64,000 nucleotides of DNA. It comes from Candidatus Phycosocius spiralis. Lineage in GTDB: Bacteria > Pseudomonadota > Alphaproteobacteria > Caulobacterales > Aquidulcibacteraceae. Position numbers and translations under genes: made by a program. The DNA lies in assembly GCF_030158815.1 (NCBI RefSeq), contig NZ_BPFZ01000003.1, positions 1 to 64,000 on the forward strand, written 5' to 3'. The first letter of the stretch is position 1. Each line of letters starts with the position of its first letter. This document shows, one piece after another, positions 54,153 through 63,466 of the stretch. The notes under the pieces are model-generated. The model was not told where the DNA came from. It was given only the letters and a program-made list of their open reading frames with translations, and ran no database searches.

Positions 54153-55277
54153 ATGACCATGAATCCATCACAGCCATTCCAGCTTGCGCTTACACGCTTT
54201 AAAGATGCTTTTGGTGGCACGCCAAGGCTTTTTCGAGCACCAGGGCGGATCAATATCATTGGGGAGCATGTAGATTATGCGGGCGGCAAGGTCATGCCCG
54301 CTGCCATTGATTACGCTTGCTATGTCGCAGCAGCCCCTAATCAGGAAAATGCCTTACATGTAACCACAGATCTGGGTACGGCACGCATCGATCTGAACCA
54401 GTTTGAGCGCCAAGGAGACTGGCGCGACTATGTGGCTGGAATGGCCTTTGCCTTGCGCGACGCTGGCCATGTGGTGACAGGGCACAATCTGGCGATTGCT
54501 TCTGATGTGCCGATGGGGGCGGGGGTGTCGTCTTCTGCCGCTTTAGAGGTCGCAGTGGGTTTAGCCCTAACAGGTGGGCAAGTCGTGGGGCCTCTATTGG
54601 CGCTGATCGCGCAGGCCGCTGAAAACCACTATGTCGGCATGGCGTGCGGGATTATGGATCAATATGCCAGTGCTTGCGCGGTGGCAGGCCACGCCTTGAT
54701 GCTTGATTGTACCAGCCTTGAGGCCAAACAGGTGTCTTTGCCTCAGACCGTTTGCTTTTTGGTGATTGATTCAGGCGTAAAGCATCGCCACACCACAGGG
54801 GGCTACGCGTCGCGACGGGCCGATTGTGAAACCGCAGCACAGCTGTTGGGCGTTAGCCTTTTAAGTGAAGTCCATGATGAGGCGGCCTTGACAGGCCTCA
54901 GCGGTAATCCGCGCAAGCGCGCCCGCCACGTGGTTTCTGAGATTGCGCGCACCACTGCGGCGCAACAGGCTCTCGAAGCGCAGGATTTGGTTGGACTTGG
55001 CCGCTTACTCAACCAAAGTCACAAAAGCCTTGCTTTGGATATGGAAGTTTCCACACCTGAAGTGGATCGCTTGACCGCCCTCGCCCAAGCCACCCACGGG
55101 ATTTATGGTGCGCGGATGATGGGGGGTGGCTTTGGCGGCTCCATCATTGCCTTGGCCGATCCCGCTTTGGCGCAAATGGCAATGGAGACGATTGTGACGA
55201 CTTATGCGGGCTTTTTGGGGCGCAGGCCCGATGCCATTGTCGTTCGTGCGGCAGCAGGTGCGGGAGAGGTGAAGTGA
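54153..55277 (+). CDS. galK: Galactokinase
   Basis: A 374-residue GHMP kinase that phosphorylates alpha-D-galactose at C1, the first Leloir step. GRINIIGEHVDYAGG (about 29-43) is the galactokinase signature, PMGAGVSSSAALEVA the ATP-binding loop, and GGGFGGSIIAL the third GHMP motif. It overlaps galT by four bases (GTGA), so the two are translationally coupled. The promoter must lie in the 45-base gap or inside the divergent GH42 pseudogene. Galactose would come from the GH36 enzyme at 6.5-8.7 kb, and formerly also from the GH42 enzyme. Confidence 0.95.
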   Translation: MTMNPSQPFQLALTRFKDAFGGTPRLFRAPGRINIIGEHVDYAGGKVMPAAIDYACYVAAAPNQENALHVTTDLGTARIDLNQFERQGDWRDYVAGMAFALRDAGHVVTGHNLAIASDVPMGAGVSSSAALEVAVGLALTGGQVVGPLLALIAQAAENHYVGMACGIMDQYASACAVAGHALMLDCTSLEAKQVSLPQTVCFLVIDSGVKHRHTTGGYASRRADCETAAQLLGVSLLSEVHDEAALTGLSGNPRKRARHVVSEIARTTAAQQALEAQDLVGLGRLLNQSHKSLALDMEVSTPEVDRLTALAQATHGIYGARMMGGGFGGSIIALADPALAQMAMETIVTTYAGFLGRRPDAIVVRAAAGAGEVK

Positions 55278-56287
55278 CCCTAATTTTACCCCATCGGCGG
55301 CAAAACTTACTTACCGGGGCTTGGGTCTTGGTTTCTCCCCACCGCATGGGCCGTCCATGGCAAGGTGAAGCCAGTGCCCTGGTCAAGGCAGACGGCCTCT
55401 CCCACGATCCAGCTTGCTATTTGTGCGCGGGCAACACCCGCGTCGGGGGCGTTAAAAATCCAAACTATAAGGGCGTGTGGGTTTTCGATAATGATTTCCC
55501 CGCTTTATTGTCTGAACAAGAGGCTTTTGCCCCATCAGATGATCCTTTGCTGGTTGAAGCGCCAGAAACCGGCCTTTGTCGGGTGATTTGTTATACGCCC
55601 GATCATGCCAAAACCATGGCAAGCATGAGCCAGGACGAGATCGCCGATGTTGTCCAAGTTTGGACGCAGCAATGGCAAGATTTATCAACGCGGCCTGATA
55701 TTGGTGCGGTCACGATTTTTGAGAATCGCGGCGCGATAATGGGGGCCAGTAACCCCCATCCCCACGGTCAAATTTGGGCCACGTCCAGCGTCCCCCATGA
55801 ATTGGCCACAGAAGTTGAACGTCAGTCGGCCTATTTTGCGGCGCACGGCCGAGCGCTCTTAACCGATTATCTTGAGCGTGAACTCGAAGTGGGTGCGCGC
55901 ATCATTTATGCCAATGAACATTTTGTAGCTTTAGTCCCCTTCTGGGCGGCGTGGCCATTTGAGACCTTGGTCCTGCCTAGGCGCGCTGTTACAGGCCTTG
56001 ATGAACTTACGGGCCGAGAGCAGCAGGGCCTTGCGGACGTACTGCACCATCTGACCGCCACCTATGACCGGGTGTTTGACGCCCCCTTCCCCTATACGAT
56101 GGGGCTGCACCAGCGCCCAACGCAGAGCGCCGCACCGGGCTTTGTGTTTCATTTGCATTTTTACCCACCGCTTTTACGCTCAGCCAGTGTGCGCAAGTTC
56201 ATGGTGGGGTTTGAGATGCTGGCCATGGCCCAGCGCGACCTCACGCCAGAAGCCGCAGCACAACGCCTCCGCGCTGTGTTGGTTTAA
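55274..56287 (+). CDS. galT: Galactose-1-phosphate uridylyltransferase
   Basis: A 337-residue enzyme that exchanges galactose 1-phosphate with UDP-glucose. The N-terminal zinc-type cysteine pair is in CYLCAGN, and the uridylylated active-site histidine is in NPHPHGQIWA. The GTG start overlaps the galK stop. It converges with gltB with only six bases between. The third Leloir gene, galE, is not in the window; the epimerase at 2803-3825 looks specific for UDP-glucuronate instead. Confidence 0.95.
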   Translation: MTLILPHRRQNLLTGAWVLVSPHRMGRPWQGEASALVKADGLSHDPACYLCAGNTRVGGVKNPNYKGVWVFDNDFPALLSEQEAFAPSDDPLLVEAPETGLCRVICYTPDHAKTMASMSQDEIADVVQVWTQQWQDLSTRPDIGAVTIFENRGAIMGASNPHPHGQIWATSSVPHELATEVERQSAYFAAHGRALLTDYLERELEVGARIIYANEHFVALVPFWAAWPFETLVLPRRAVTGLDELTGREQQGLADVLHHLTATYDRVFDAPFPYTMGLHQRPTQSAAPGFVFHLHFYPPLLRSASVRKFMVGFEMLAMAQRDLTPEAAAQRLRAVLV

Positions 56288-56293
56288 AGCCGC

Positions 56294-59200
56294 CTACGCC
56301 GTTAACGCGACTTCCTCTTCAAGGGGTTGGCTTAGGCGTGTTAGCATTTCCTTGGGCACAATTTGCCAAACATGGGCGATCTCTTGGTCAAAATCATCCA
56401 AAATGCGCAGTGCCCGCGGTGAGCCTGTGGCGGTAGCATGATCCTCCACCAAAGCCCTAAACTGAACCAGCCAATAGGGTGTGCCAATGCGCTGCCAGAT
56501 CACGCTATCGGGATTGATCAGCTGGGGTAGGCGGTCTTCGGGGTCCCACACAAAGGCCATCCCGCCTGTCATGCCTGCGGCAAAATTATCCCCGACAGGG
56601 CCAAGCGAAACAACAGTCCCGCCGGTCATATATTCACAGCCATTAGCTTCCATCCCTTCCACAACCGATAGGGCGCCAGAATTGCGTACTGCAAAGCGTT
56701 CACCCGCTTGGCCGGAAGCCAAGAGTTTCCCAGACGTCGCGCCATAGAGGCAGGTATTGCCAATGATTGCATTATCTTCTGGCTTTAGACCCGATCCCGC
56801 TGGTGGGCGGATGATGATGGTTGCTCCAGATAGCCCTTTGCCAACATAATCATTGGCGTCGCCTTCCACATCCAAGGTCAGGCCCTGTACACCAAACGCA
56901 CCCAAGGATTGCCCGCATGAGCCTTCCAAGCGCACGGTCAGGCGGCCTTCGGGCAAGCTTGCCATGCCAAACTTCCGCACAATCGCACTTGAAGACCGTG
57001 TACCAATCGCACGCTGCACATTGCGAACCCCATATGCCAATTGCATCTTCTCGCCCCGCTCAAAGAAGGGGGCGGCGTCGCGCAGGATTTGAGCGTCCAA
57101 ACTATCGGGCACTTCAACGCGTGGCTTATCGGCGCCAAAGCGGGTGGGTTTAGCGCCTTCTACCCGAACCAAAAGCGGGTTGAGGTCAAGGTCATCAAGA
57201 TTAGCGGCCCCACGGCTGACTTGGCGTAAAAGGTCGGTGCGACCAACCACATCATTGAGGGTCTTAAAGCCCAGACCCGCTAGAATCTCGCGCACATCTT
57301 CTGCAATGAAGCTCATCAGATTAACGACTTTCTCAGGCGTGCCGGTAAAACGCTCACGCAGTGCAGGGTCTTGAACGCACACCCCAACAGGGCAGGTGTT
57401 GGAATGGCATTGACGCACCATAATGCACCCCATCGCCACTAATGAGGCAGTCCCTATGCCAAATTCTTCGGCCCCAAGCATAGCGGCCATGACGATGTCA
57501 CGCCCAGTTCTAAGCCCGCCATCGGTGCGCAACACCACGTGATCGCGCAGATTGTTCAAGGTCAAAACCTGATGTGCTTCGGCCAAGCCAAGTTCCCACG
57601 GAATGCCCGCATATTTGATGGAGGTTTGGGGGGAAGCCCCCGTGCCGCCGACATTGCCTGCGATTAAGATAATGTCCGCCTTGGCCTTAGCCACCCCAGC
57701 CGCCACAGCACCAATGCCTGATTGGGCGACAAGCTTCACGCAGACTTTGGCTTCAGGATTGATTTGCTTGAGATCATAAATCAGCTGGGCCAGATCCTCG
57801 ATCGAATAAATATCGTGATGGGGCGGCGGGCTGATTAGGGTCACACCCGGTGTTGCATGGCGCAGGCGCGCGATCATGTCGGTGACTTTAAATCCTGGAA
57901 GCTGGCCCCCTTCGCCGGGCTTAGCGCCTTGCGCAACCTTGATTTCAATCTCACGGCACTGGTTTAGATATTCAGCCGTAACGCCAAAGCGCCCGGACGC
58001 GACTTGCTTGACAGCACTATTTGGATTGTCGCCATTGGGCAGGGGCTTATAGCGGTCACGGTCTTCGCCACCTTCCCCCGATACCGACTTGGCCCCGATA
58101 CGGTTCATCGCGACATTTAGGGTGCCGTGCGCCTCAGGGCTCAAAGCCCCCAGCGACATGCCCGGTGTATTAAATCGCTTGCGAATTTCATTCAGGCTTT
58201 CAACTTGATCCAAGGAAACTGGATTGGCGCTCGATTGAAAATCAAGAAGGTCACGGAGTTGGATTGGCGCACGCCCGCCTAAGAGCCCCACATATTTTTG
58301 ATAATCCTTATAAGAACCCGTGCTGCAAGCTGTTTGTAGCTGATGGATTTGGGCGGCTTCTAGTGCATGGGGCTCACCCGAGGCGCGGGCCTTATAAAGC
58401 CCACCAATGGGCAAACTAACGACTGCCTCTTCCCAAGCCTTAGCGTGCACGGCGCGCGCCTTAAGCGCAATACCTTGTAGGCCGATGCCAGAAATCCGTG
58501 AACTCATGCCGGGAAAGAAGTCTGCCACCAATGCACGCGACAGTCCCAAGGCCTCAAAATTATAGCCGCCCCGGTAAGAAGATATCACCGAGATTCCCAT
58601 TTTGGAGAGGATCTTAAGAAGTCCCGCTTCAACGGCCAATTTATAATTCAAAACCGCTTGATTGAGCGATAAAGCCCCCAAAAGTCCGCGCGCATGACGA
58701 TCAGCAATCGTGTCTTGCGCCAAATAAGCGTTGACGCAGGTGGCACCAACCCCAATCAGCACTGCAAAATAATGGGTGTCCACGCATTCGGCGGCACGAA
58801 CCGTGATGGAGCAATAAGAGCGCAAGCCCTTGGTTACCAAATGAGCATGAACGCCCCCCGTGGCTAGGATCATGGGGGCGGGGATACGCTGTGAATTTTG
58901 ATGCTCATCGGTGAGAATCAATTGGCTTTGACCCGCCCGAACGGCATCTTCGGCTTGGGCTTTGATGCGCTCCAATGCTTCGCGCAAGGCGGCACCAGCG
59001 AGATCAGGATCTTCTGGCATCTCATAGCTACAATCAATGAATGCCACACCACTGCCCAGCATCGCTACCATTCGATCATACATGCCGGTGGTCAACATTG
59101 GACTTTCTAGGACAAATACATCTTGTTGGGTCGCATCTTGGGCCAAAATATTGCCAAGGTTTTTGAACCGGGTTTTCAGGCTCATCACCCGCTCTTCACG

Positions 59201-60847
59201 CAATGGATCAATCGGGGGATTGGTGACTTGGCTGAAATTTTGCTTAAAAAAGTGCGATAAAGGTCGATAGCGTGAGGACAGCACGGCGAGGGGCGAATCA
59301 TCGCCCATAGAGCCCAGCGCTTCTTTCGCTTCTTCCGCCATGGGCGCTAAGACGACTTCTAATTCTTCCAAGGTGAGGCCCGCGCCCACTTGGCGGCGCA
59401 GCAATTCTTGGCGAGAATACAATTTAGGTTCAGGGCCCGGACCAATGCGCGCTTCCAAATTCACGACATTGGAATTCCATTTTACATAAGGGTGTGCTGA
59501 GGCCAATTTATCGATGATGGCTTCATGGGTATAAAGCTTTCCCTTTTCCATATCGACAGCCAGCATTTCGCCGCGCCCGACCCGCCCTTTTTTGGTGATA
59601 ACGCGCCCATCAAGTGGGCACATTCCGGTTTCAGAACCCACCGCCAAAATCCCATCTTGGGTGATGGAATAGCGCATGGGGCGAAGCCCGTTGCGGTCCA
59701 TCCCTGCCACGGCCCAACGCCCGTCATAAATCGCCAAAGCCGCGGGCCCGTCCCAAGGCTCCATCACCGCATTGCAATAGGCATAAAGGGCCATATGGCT
59801 CGGCTTCATGATGTTTTCTTGCTTGGCCCAGGCTTCAGGTACCAAGAGCGCTTTCGCCATCGGTGCGGAACGGCCGGCACGGACCAGCACTTCGCACACA
59901 TTATCGAGGGCGGCAGAGTCTGACCCCCCCGCCTGCACAATGGGCTTCACATCTTCTTGATAATCGCCAAAAGCCTCTGAAGCCATTGGGATCTCATGGC
60001 TTTTCATCCAATTGATATTGCCCTTGATGGTGTTGATCTCACCATTATGGGCCAGCATACGAAAGGGTTGAGCTAAGTGCCATTGTGGGAAGGTGTTGGT
60101 TGAATAGCGCTGATGATAAATTGCGACCGCGGAGACGAATTTCTCATTTTGCAAGTCGGGGAAAAACGTATCTATGCTGGCGGCCAAAAACATGCCTTTA
60201 TAGATCAGCGACTTAGAAGAGAATGAGCAGACGTAAAACCCTGTCATGCTGGCCGCGAGTGCGCGCTTCTCAATGCGGCGACGGCAAATGAACAATGTCC
60301 GTTCCAGCTCTTCAGCACTTCTCCCACGGGGATCATAGAACAAAATCTGTTCAATCTCCGGGCGGGTGGCATTGGCTTTTTCCCCGATGACAGAGATATC
60401 AACCGGCACCTGACGCCAGCCATAGATATAAAAGCCAAAGTTTAGAATTTCGCGCTCAACAATGGTCCGCGCCGTCTCTTGCGCGCCAAAATCTGTTCGT
60501 GGCAAAAAGATCATGCCCACACAGATCGGATCGTCAGTTGGGGTGTGACCAGTACGGGCAACTTGTTCACGGAAGAAATCTTGCGGCACATCCACGCGCA
60601 CCCCCGCGCCATCGCCGGTTTTACCATCCGCATCGACGGCACCACGGTGCCATACATTTTTCAGGGCTTTAAGCGCCATAGACACAATATCGCGGCGGGG
60701 CCTACCGTCCAAAGCGCACACCAAACCAACCCCGCATGAATCCTTCTCATCGGCAGGATTATAGGCATGCCCCTTGGTCAAAATCTCGCGATTGAAGAGA
60801 TAATGGTCGATTTCGTCGGAACCGCTGGGCGTATGGATGATGGTCAT
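56294..60847 (-). CDS. gltB: Glutamate synthase (NADPH) large subunit
   Basis: A 1517-residue GOGAT large subunit. It hydrolyses glutamine and uses the ammonia with 2-oxoglutarate to make glutamate. A propeptide of 37 residues would be removed to expose the catalytic Cys38 (KDSCGVGLVCA). The central domain, FMN-binding synthase domain (with GEGGEDRDRY and PPPHHDIYSIEDLAQLIYDL) and C-terminal beta-helix (GEGxxG-like repeats near the end) are complete. CHSNTCPVGVCVQDP holds cluster cysteines. The ATG after a TTG two codons upstream is chosen. It follows gltD by 27 bases in transcription order, the reverse of the common gltB-gltD. Confidence 0.96.
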   Translation of the reverse strand: MTIIHTPSGSDEIDHYLFNREILTKGHAYNPADEKDSCGVGLVCALDGRPRRDIVSMALKALKNVWHRGAVDADGKTGDGAGVRVDVPQDFFREQVARTGHTPTDDPICVGMIFLPRTDFGAQETARTIVEREILNFGFYIYGWRQVPVDISVIGEKANATRPEIEQILFYDPRGRSAEELERTLFICRRRIEKRALAASMTGFYVCSFSSKSLIYKGMFLAASIDTFFPDLQNEKFVSAVAIYHQRYSTNTFPQWHLAQPFRMLAHNGEINTIKGNINWMKSHEIPMASEAFGDYQEDVKPIVQAGGSDSAALDNVCEVLVRAGRSAPMAKALLVPEAWAKQENIMKPSHMALYAYCNAVMEPWDGPAALAIYDGRWAVAGMDRNGLRPMRYSITQDGILAVGSETGMCPLDGRVITKKGRVGRGEMLAVDMEKGKLYTHEAIIDKLASAHPYVKWNSNVVNLEARIGPGPEPKLYSRQELLRRQVGAGLTLEELEVVLAPMAEEAKEALGSMGDDSPLAVLSSRYRPLSHFFKQNFSQVTNPPIDPLREERVMSLKTRFKNLGNILAQDATQQDVFVLESPMLTTGMYDRMVAMLGSGVAFIDCSYEMPEDPDLAGAALREALERIKAQAEDAVRAGQSQLILTDEHQNSQRIPAPMILATGGVHAHLVTKGLRSYCSITVRAAECVDTHYFAVLIGVGATCVNAYLAQDTIADRHARGLLGALSLNQAVLNYKLAVEAGLLKILSKMGISVISSYRGGYNFEALGLSRALVADFFPGMSSRISGIGLQGIALKARAVHAKAWEEAVVSLPIGGLYKARASGEPHALEAAQIHQLQTACSTGSYKDYQKYVGLLGGRAPIQLRDLLDFQSSANPVSLDQVESLNEIRKRFNTPGMSLGALSPEAHGTLNVAMNRIGAKSVSGEGGEDRDRYKPLPNGDNPNSAVKQVASGRFGVTAEYLNQCREIEIKVAQGAKPGEGGQLPGFKVTDMIARLRHATPGVTLISPPPHHDIYSIEDLAQLIYDLKQINPEAKVCVKLVAQSGIGAVAAGVAKAKADIILIAGNVGGTGASPQTSIKYAGIPWELGLAEAHQVLTLNNLRDHVVLRTDGGLRTGRDIVMAAMLGAEEFGIGTASLVAMGCIMVRQCHSNTCPVGVCVQDPALRERFTGTPEKVVNLMSFIAEDVREILAGLGFKTLNDVVGRTDLLRQVSRGAANLDDLDLNPLLVRVEGAKPTRFGADKPRVEVPDSLDAQILRDAAPFFERGEKMQLAYGVRNVQRAIGTRSSSAIVRKFGMASLPEGRLTVRLEGSCGQSLGAFGVQGLTLDVEGDANDYVGKGLSGATIIIRPPAGSGLKPEDNAIIGNTCLYGATSGKLLASGQAGERFAVRNSGALSVVEGMEANGCEYMTGGTVVSLGPVGDNFAAGMTGGMAFVWDPEDRLPQLINPDSVIWQRIGTPYWLVQFRALVEDHATATGSPRALRILDDFDQEIAHVWQIVPKEMLTRLSQPLEEEVALTA

Positions 60848-60874
60848 GATCAATCTACCTTTGAGGCTTGAGGC

Positions 60875-62362
60875 CTAGAATGATGCAGGTTTTAATGTAA
60901 CGTCTCGTTGGGCAGCATATTGGGCGGCTTCCCCTAGCTGGCGTGCCTGTTTGCGCATTGCTTGGTGCATATGTTCTGCGGCCTCGCGACCGTCTTTTAT
61001 GGCCCACACAACCAAGGATGCGCCGCGTACGATATCCCCGGCTGCAAAGACGTTTTGAACAGACGTTTCCCCCGTGATGGCGTCTGCGCGTATGGTGCCC
61101 CAGCGGCTGACCTTTAAGGCTGGCTCATCAAACAAGGTCTGCACAGGTTCTGGATCATAGCCCAAGGCCTTAATTACAAGATCAGCTGGAACGTCAAACT
61201 CACCACCCACCAATTCTTCAGAGGCTTGGCGCCCTGTGCTATCGGCCTCACCCAAGCGCATGCGGGTGGCTAAGACCCCTGTCACGCCTTTGGAAGTTGC
61301 ATGCACGGCTTTAGGAGCCGCCAGCCACTCAAACACCACGCCCTCATCTTGGGCATTGGAAACCTCACGCGCACTTCCGGGCATATTGGCGCGGTCACGC
61401 CGGTAAAGACAGGTGACTTTTGCGGCACCCTGACGGATGGCGGTGCGCACACAATCCATCGCCGTATCGCCACCACCAATGACAACAACGCGCTTGCCTT
61501 GAGCGTTCAAAGCGCCACTTTCAAATGCCGGAATGTAATCGCCAAGACCGGTCTTGTTGGAGGCGGTCAAATAGTCGAGGGCTTCAACAACGCCTTCCCC
61601 GTCAGAGCCAGGGCAAGGCAAAGGCCGCGCCTTATAAACGCCAATAGCTATCAACACGCAGTCATGTGCGGCGCGTAAATCAGCTAAAGTGCCATTGCGG
61701 CCCACTTCATAATTTTGAACAAAGGTAACCCCAGAAGCTTTCAAATGCTCAATCCGGCGGCTAACCACGACTTTTTCCAGCTTGAAACTTGGGATGCCAT
61801 AGATCAAAAGCCCGCCAGCGCGGTCATACCGGTCATAGATCGTGACCTGATAGCCCTTGTTCCGAAGCGCTTCGGCTGCGGCTAACCCAGCAGGACCCGC
61901 CCCTACTATGCCAACATGTTCAGCTAGCTCACGCGGGGGGGTGATGGGCGTGATCCAGCCCTGATCCCAAGCAGTCTCGGTGATGTAACGCTCCACCGCG
62001 CCAATGGTCACAGCGCCATGGCCTGATTGCTCGATCACGCAAGCCCCTTCACACAAGCGGTCTTGCGGGCAGATGCGGCCACAGATTTCGGGCATAGAAT
62101 TGGTCGCCGATGACAGGGCATAGGCTTCCTCCAAGCGGCCCTCGGCTGTCATTTTCAGCCAATCAGGAATGTTGTTTTGCAGGGGGCAGCCGGTTTGACA
62201 AAATGGCACACCGCATTGGGAGCAGCGCGAAGCCTGCTCATTGGCTTTTTGGGTAATGAATTCGGCATAGATTTCATGGAAATCGCCGGTCCGCTTGGCG
62301 ACTTCGCGCTTATTGGGCATTTGCGCGTCAATGCTGACGAATTTTAATAGCCGCTCAGCCAT
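60875..62362 (-). CDS. gltD: Glutamate synthase (NADPH) small subunit
   Basis: A 495-residue flavoprotein that passes electrons from NADPH to the large subunit. N-terminal cysteines at 47, 50, 55, 59 and at 94, 98, 104, 108 (CSQCGVPFCQTGC; CGRICPQDRLCEGAC) hold two [4Fe-4S] clusters. VGAGPAGLAAAEAL binds FAD, and VIGGGDTAMDCVRTA binds NADPH. The ATG giving MAERLLKFVSIDAQMP fits close relatives; the longer frame adds nine residues. The promoter region carries a palindrome, TTAGGT-N10-ACCTAA, that recurs before uppP. Confidence 0.95.
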   Translation of the reverse strand: MAERLLKFVSIDAQMPNKREVAKRTGDFHEIYAEFITQKANEQASRCSQCGVPFCQTGCPLQNNIPDWLKMTAEGRLEEAYALSSATNSMPEICGRICPQDRLCEGACVIEQSGHGAVTIGAVERYITETAWDQGWITPITPPRELAEHVGIVGAGPAGLAAAEALRNKGYQVTIYDRYDRAGGLLIYGIPSFKLEKVVVSRRIEHLKASGVTFVQNYEVGRNGTLADLRAAHDCVLIAIGVYKARPLPCPGSDGEGVVEALDYLTASNKTGLGDYIPAFESGALNAQGKRVVVIGGGDTAMDCVRTAIRQGAAKVTCLYRRDRANMPGSAREVSNAQDEGVVFEWLAAPKAVHATSKGVTGVLATRMRLGEADSTGRQASEELVGGEFDVPADLVIKALGYDPEPVQTLFDEPALKVSRWGTIRADAITGETSVQNVFAAGDIVRGASLVVWAIKDGREAAEHMHQAMRKQARQLGEAAQYAAQRDVTLKPASF

Positions 62363-62479
62363 TCTTACACTCGATCCCTCATCACCCATCGGCTGGGCTT
62401 AGCCCGCGCGACTTACCCCATTTGTCGTAACTCACGTTCCTAACGTTAAAACTGATGAAAGCCAAGCAAAATTCACAAT

Positions 62480-62501
62480 TTAGGTAAATTATTTGACCTA
62501 A
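62480..62501. promoter_or_regulatory. Palindromic operator candidate, site 1 (gltD side)
   Basis: TTAGGT-N10-ACCTAA with an AT-rich centre (AAATTATTTG), 118 bases before the gltD start. It matches the other palindrome 86 bases away in both arms and spacing. AT-rich inverted repeats of this type are seen with Lrp/AsnC and related regulators, but no specific factor is assigned. Confidence 0.5.
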
Positions 62502-62565
62502 AACTACTTATATCTGCCCCTTCCTTAGCGAAATTGACCCCCATTTTCGTATATAAAACCAAAGA

Positions 62566-62588
62566 TTAGGTAATTTATATTACCTTAA
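62566..62588. promoter_or_regulatory. Palindromic operator candidate, site 2 (uppP side)
   Basis: TTAGGT-N10-ACCTTAA, containing the perfect AGGTAAT-TTAT-ATTACCT, 78 bases before the chosen uppP start. Arm sequence and spacing equal those of site 1, so the same protein dimer probably binds both and may loop or block the divergent promoters of gltDB and uppP. Confidence 0.55.
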
Positions 62589-62665
62589 TATGCATGTAGC
62601 TGCTGCTGGTTTTGTATGCCAACCCATGCCAGAACGCTGACCAAGCTGACACAAGATCGGGTTTT

Positions 62666-63466
62666 ATGAGCGACTATTTCATTGCAATCCTGTTGGGCAT
62701 TATCGAAGGTCTCACCGAGTTTCTTCCCATTTCGTCCACCGGGCATTTAATTCTGGCTGAACAATTAATCGGGGCGGCCTTTCCTTCAACTTTTGAGACG
62801 ATGATCCAACTGGGCGCGGTTTTGGCCGTGGTCGTGCTCTATTTTGACAAGTTGTGGAGCGTCATCATTTCCCTGCCCCAGAATCCGGCTTCTAGGCGCT
62901 TTACGCTGGCAGTGGTTTTGGCTTTCTTCCCGTCGATGGGTTTGGGTGCGCTTCTACATGACTTCATTAAAAGTGTGTTGTTTAGCCCATTGGTGGTTTC
63001 TATTACGCTTGTGGTTGGTGGATTTCTTATCTTACTTACCGAAAAGCTGCGCCCAAAACCCCATGTACTAGTGGTCGACGATATTTCCATTTCGCTTGGT
63101 TTGAAAATCGGCCTTTGTCAGTGCTTGGCGCTCGTCCCTGGTATGTCCCGTTCAGGTGCCACCATTATTGGCGCGATGTTGATGGGGGTGGAACGCAAAG
63201 CCGCCGCAGAATTTAGCTTCTTCCTTTCAATCCCAACTATGCTGGGCGTCTTTGCCTTTGAAGGCTGGCACAACCGGCAGCAGCTGTTAGCGCAAGGCGG
63301 GCAGGACCTCTTGTTGATTGCCATTGGCTTTGTGGTCGCGTTGATCACAGCGATTTTTGTCATTAAGCTATTCATTGGCATTGTCGGTCGGGTAGGCTTT
63401 GCACCCTTCGCGTATTACCGCATTGCCCTAGGCTTGGTTATGCTTGGGATCTTTTGGCCAGGCTAG
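62666..63466 (+). CDS. uppP: Undecaprenyl-diphosphate phosphatase (UppP/BacA)
   Basis: A 266-residue membrane enzyme that recycles undecaprenyl diphosphate to the monophosphate carrier used for peptidoglycan and other polymers. The first conserved motif, EGLTEFLPISSTGHL, lies at 14-28 and the second, PGMSRSGATIIGAMLMG, near 158-174; both hold catalytic Glu, Ser and Arg residues. About eight helices are seen. The ATG giving MSDYFIAILLGIIEG is used; an upstream ATG adds 18 polar residues that do not fit the family. Overexpression of UppP raises bacitracin resistance. It converges with coaBC and overlaps it by four bases at a CTAG. Confidence 0.95.
   Translation: MSDYFIAILLGIIEGLTEFLPISSTGHLILAEQLIGAAFPSTFETMIQLGAVLAVVVLYFDKLWSVIISLPQNPASRRFTLAVVLAFFPSMGLGALLHDFIKSVLFSPLVVSITLVVGGFLILLTEKLRPKPHVLVVDDISISLGLKIGLCQCLALVPGMSRSGATIIGAMLMGVERKAAAEFSFFLSIPTMLGVFAFEGWHNRQQLLAQGGQDLLLIAIGFVVALITAIFVIKLFIGIVGRVGFAPFAYYRIALGLVMLGIFWPG

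Noticed and set aside
62363-62665. Riboswitch in the gltD-uppP gap
   Set aside because: The structured parts are short DNA-type palindromes; no glutamine or other known riboswitch fold was recognised.
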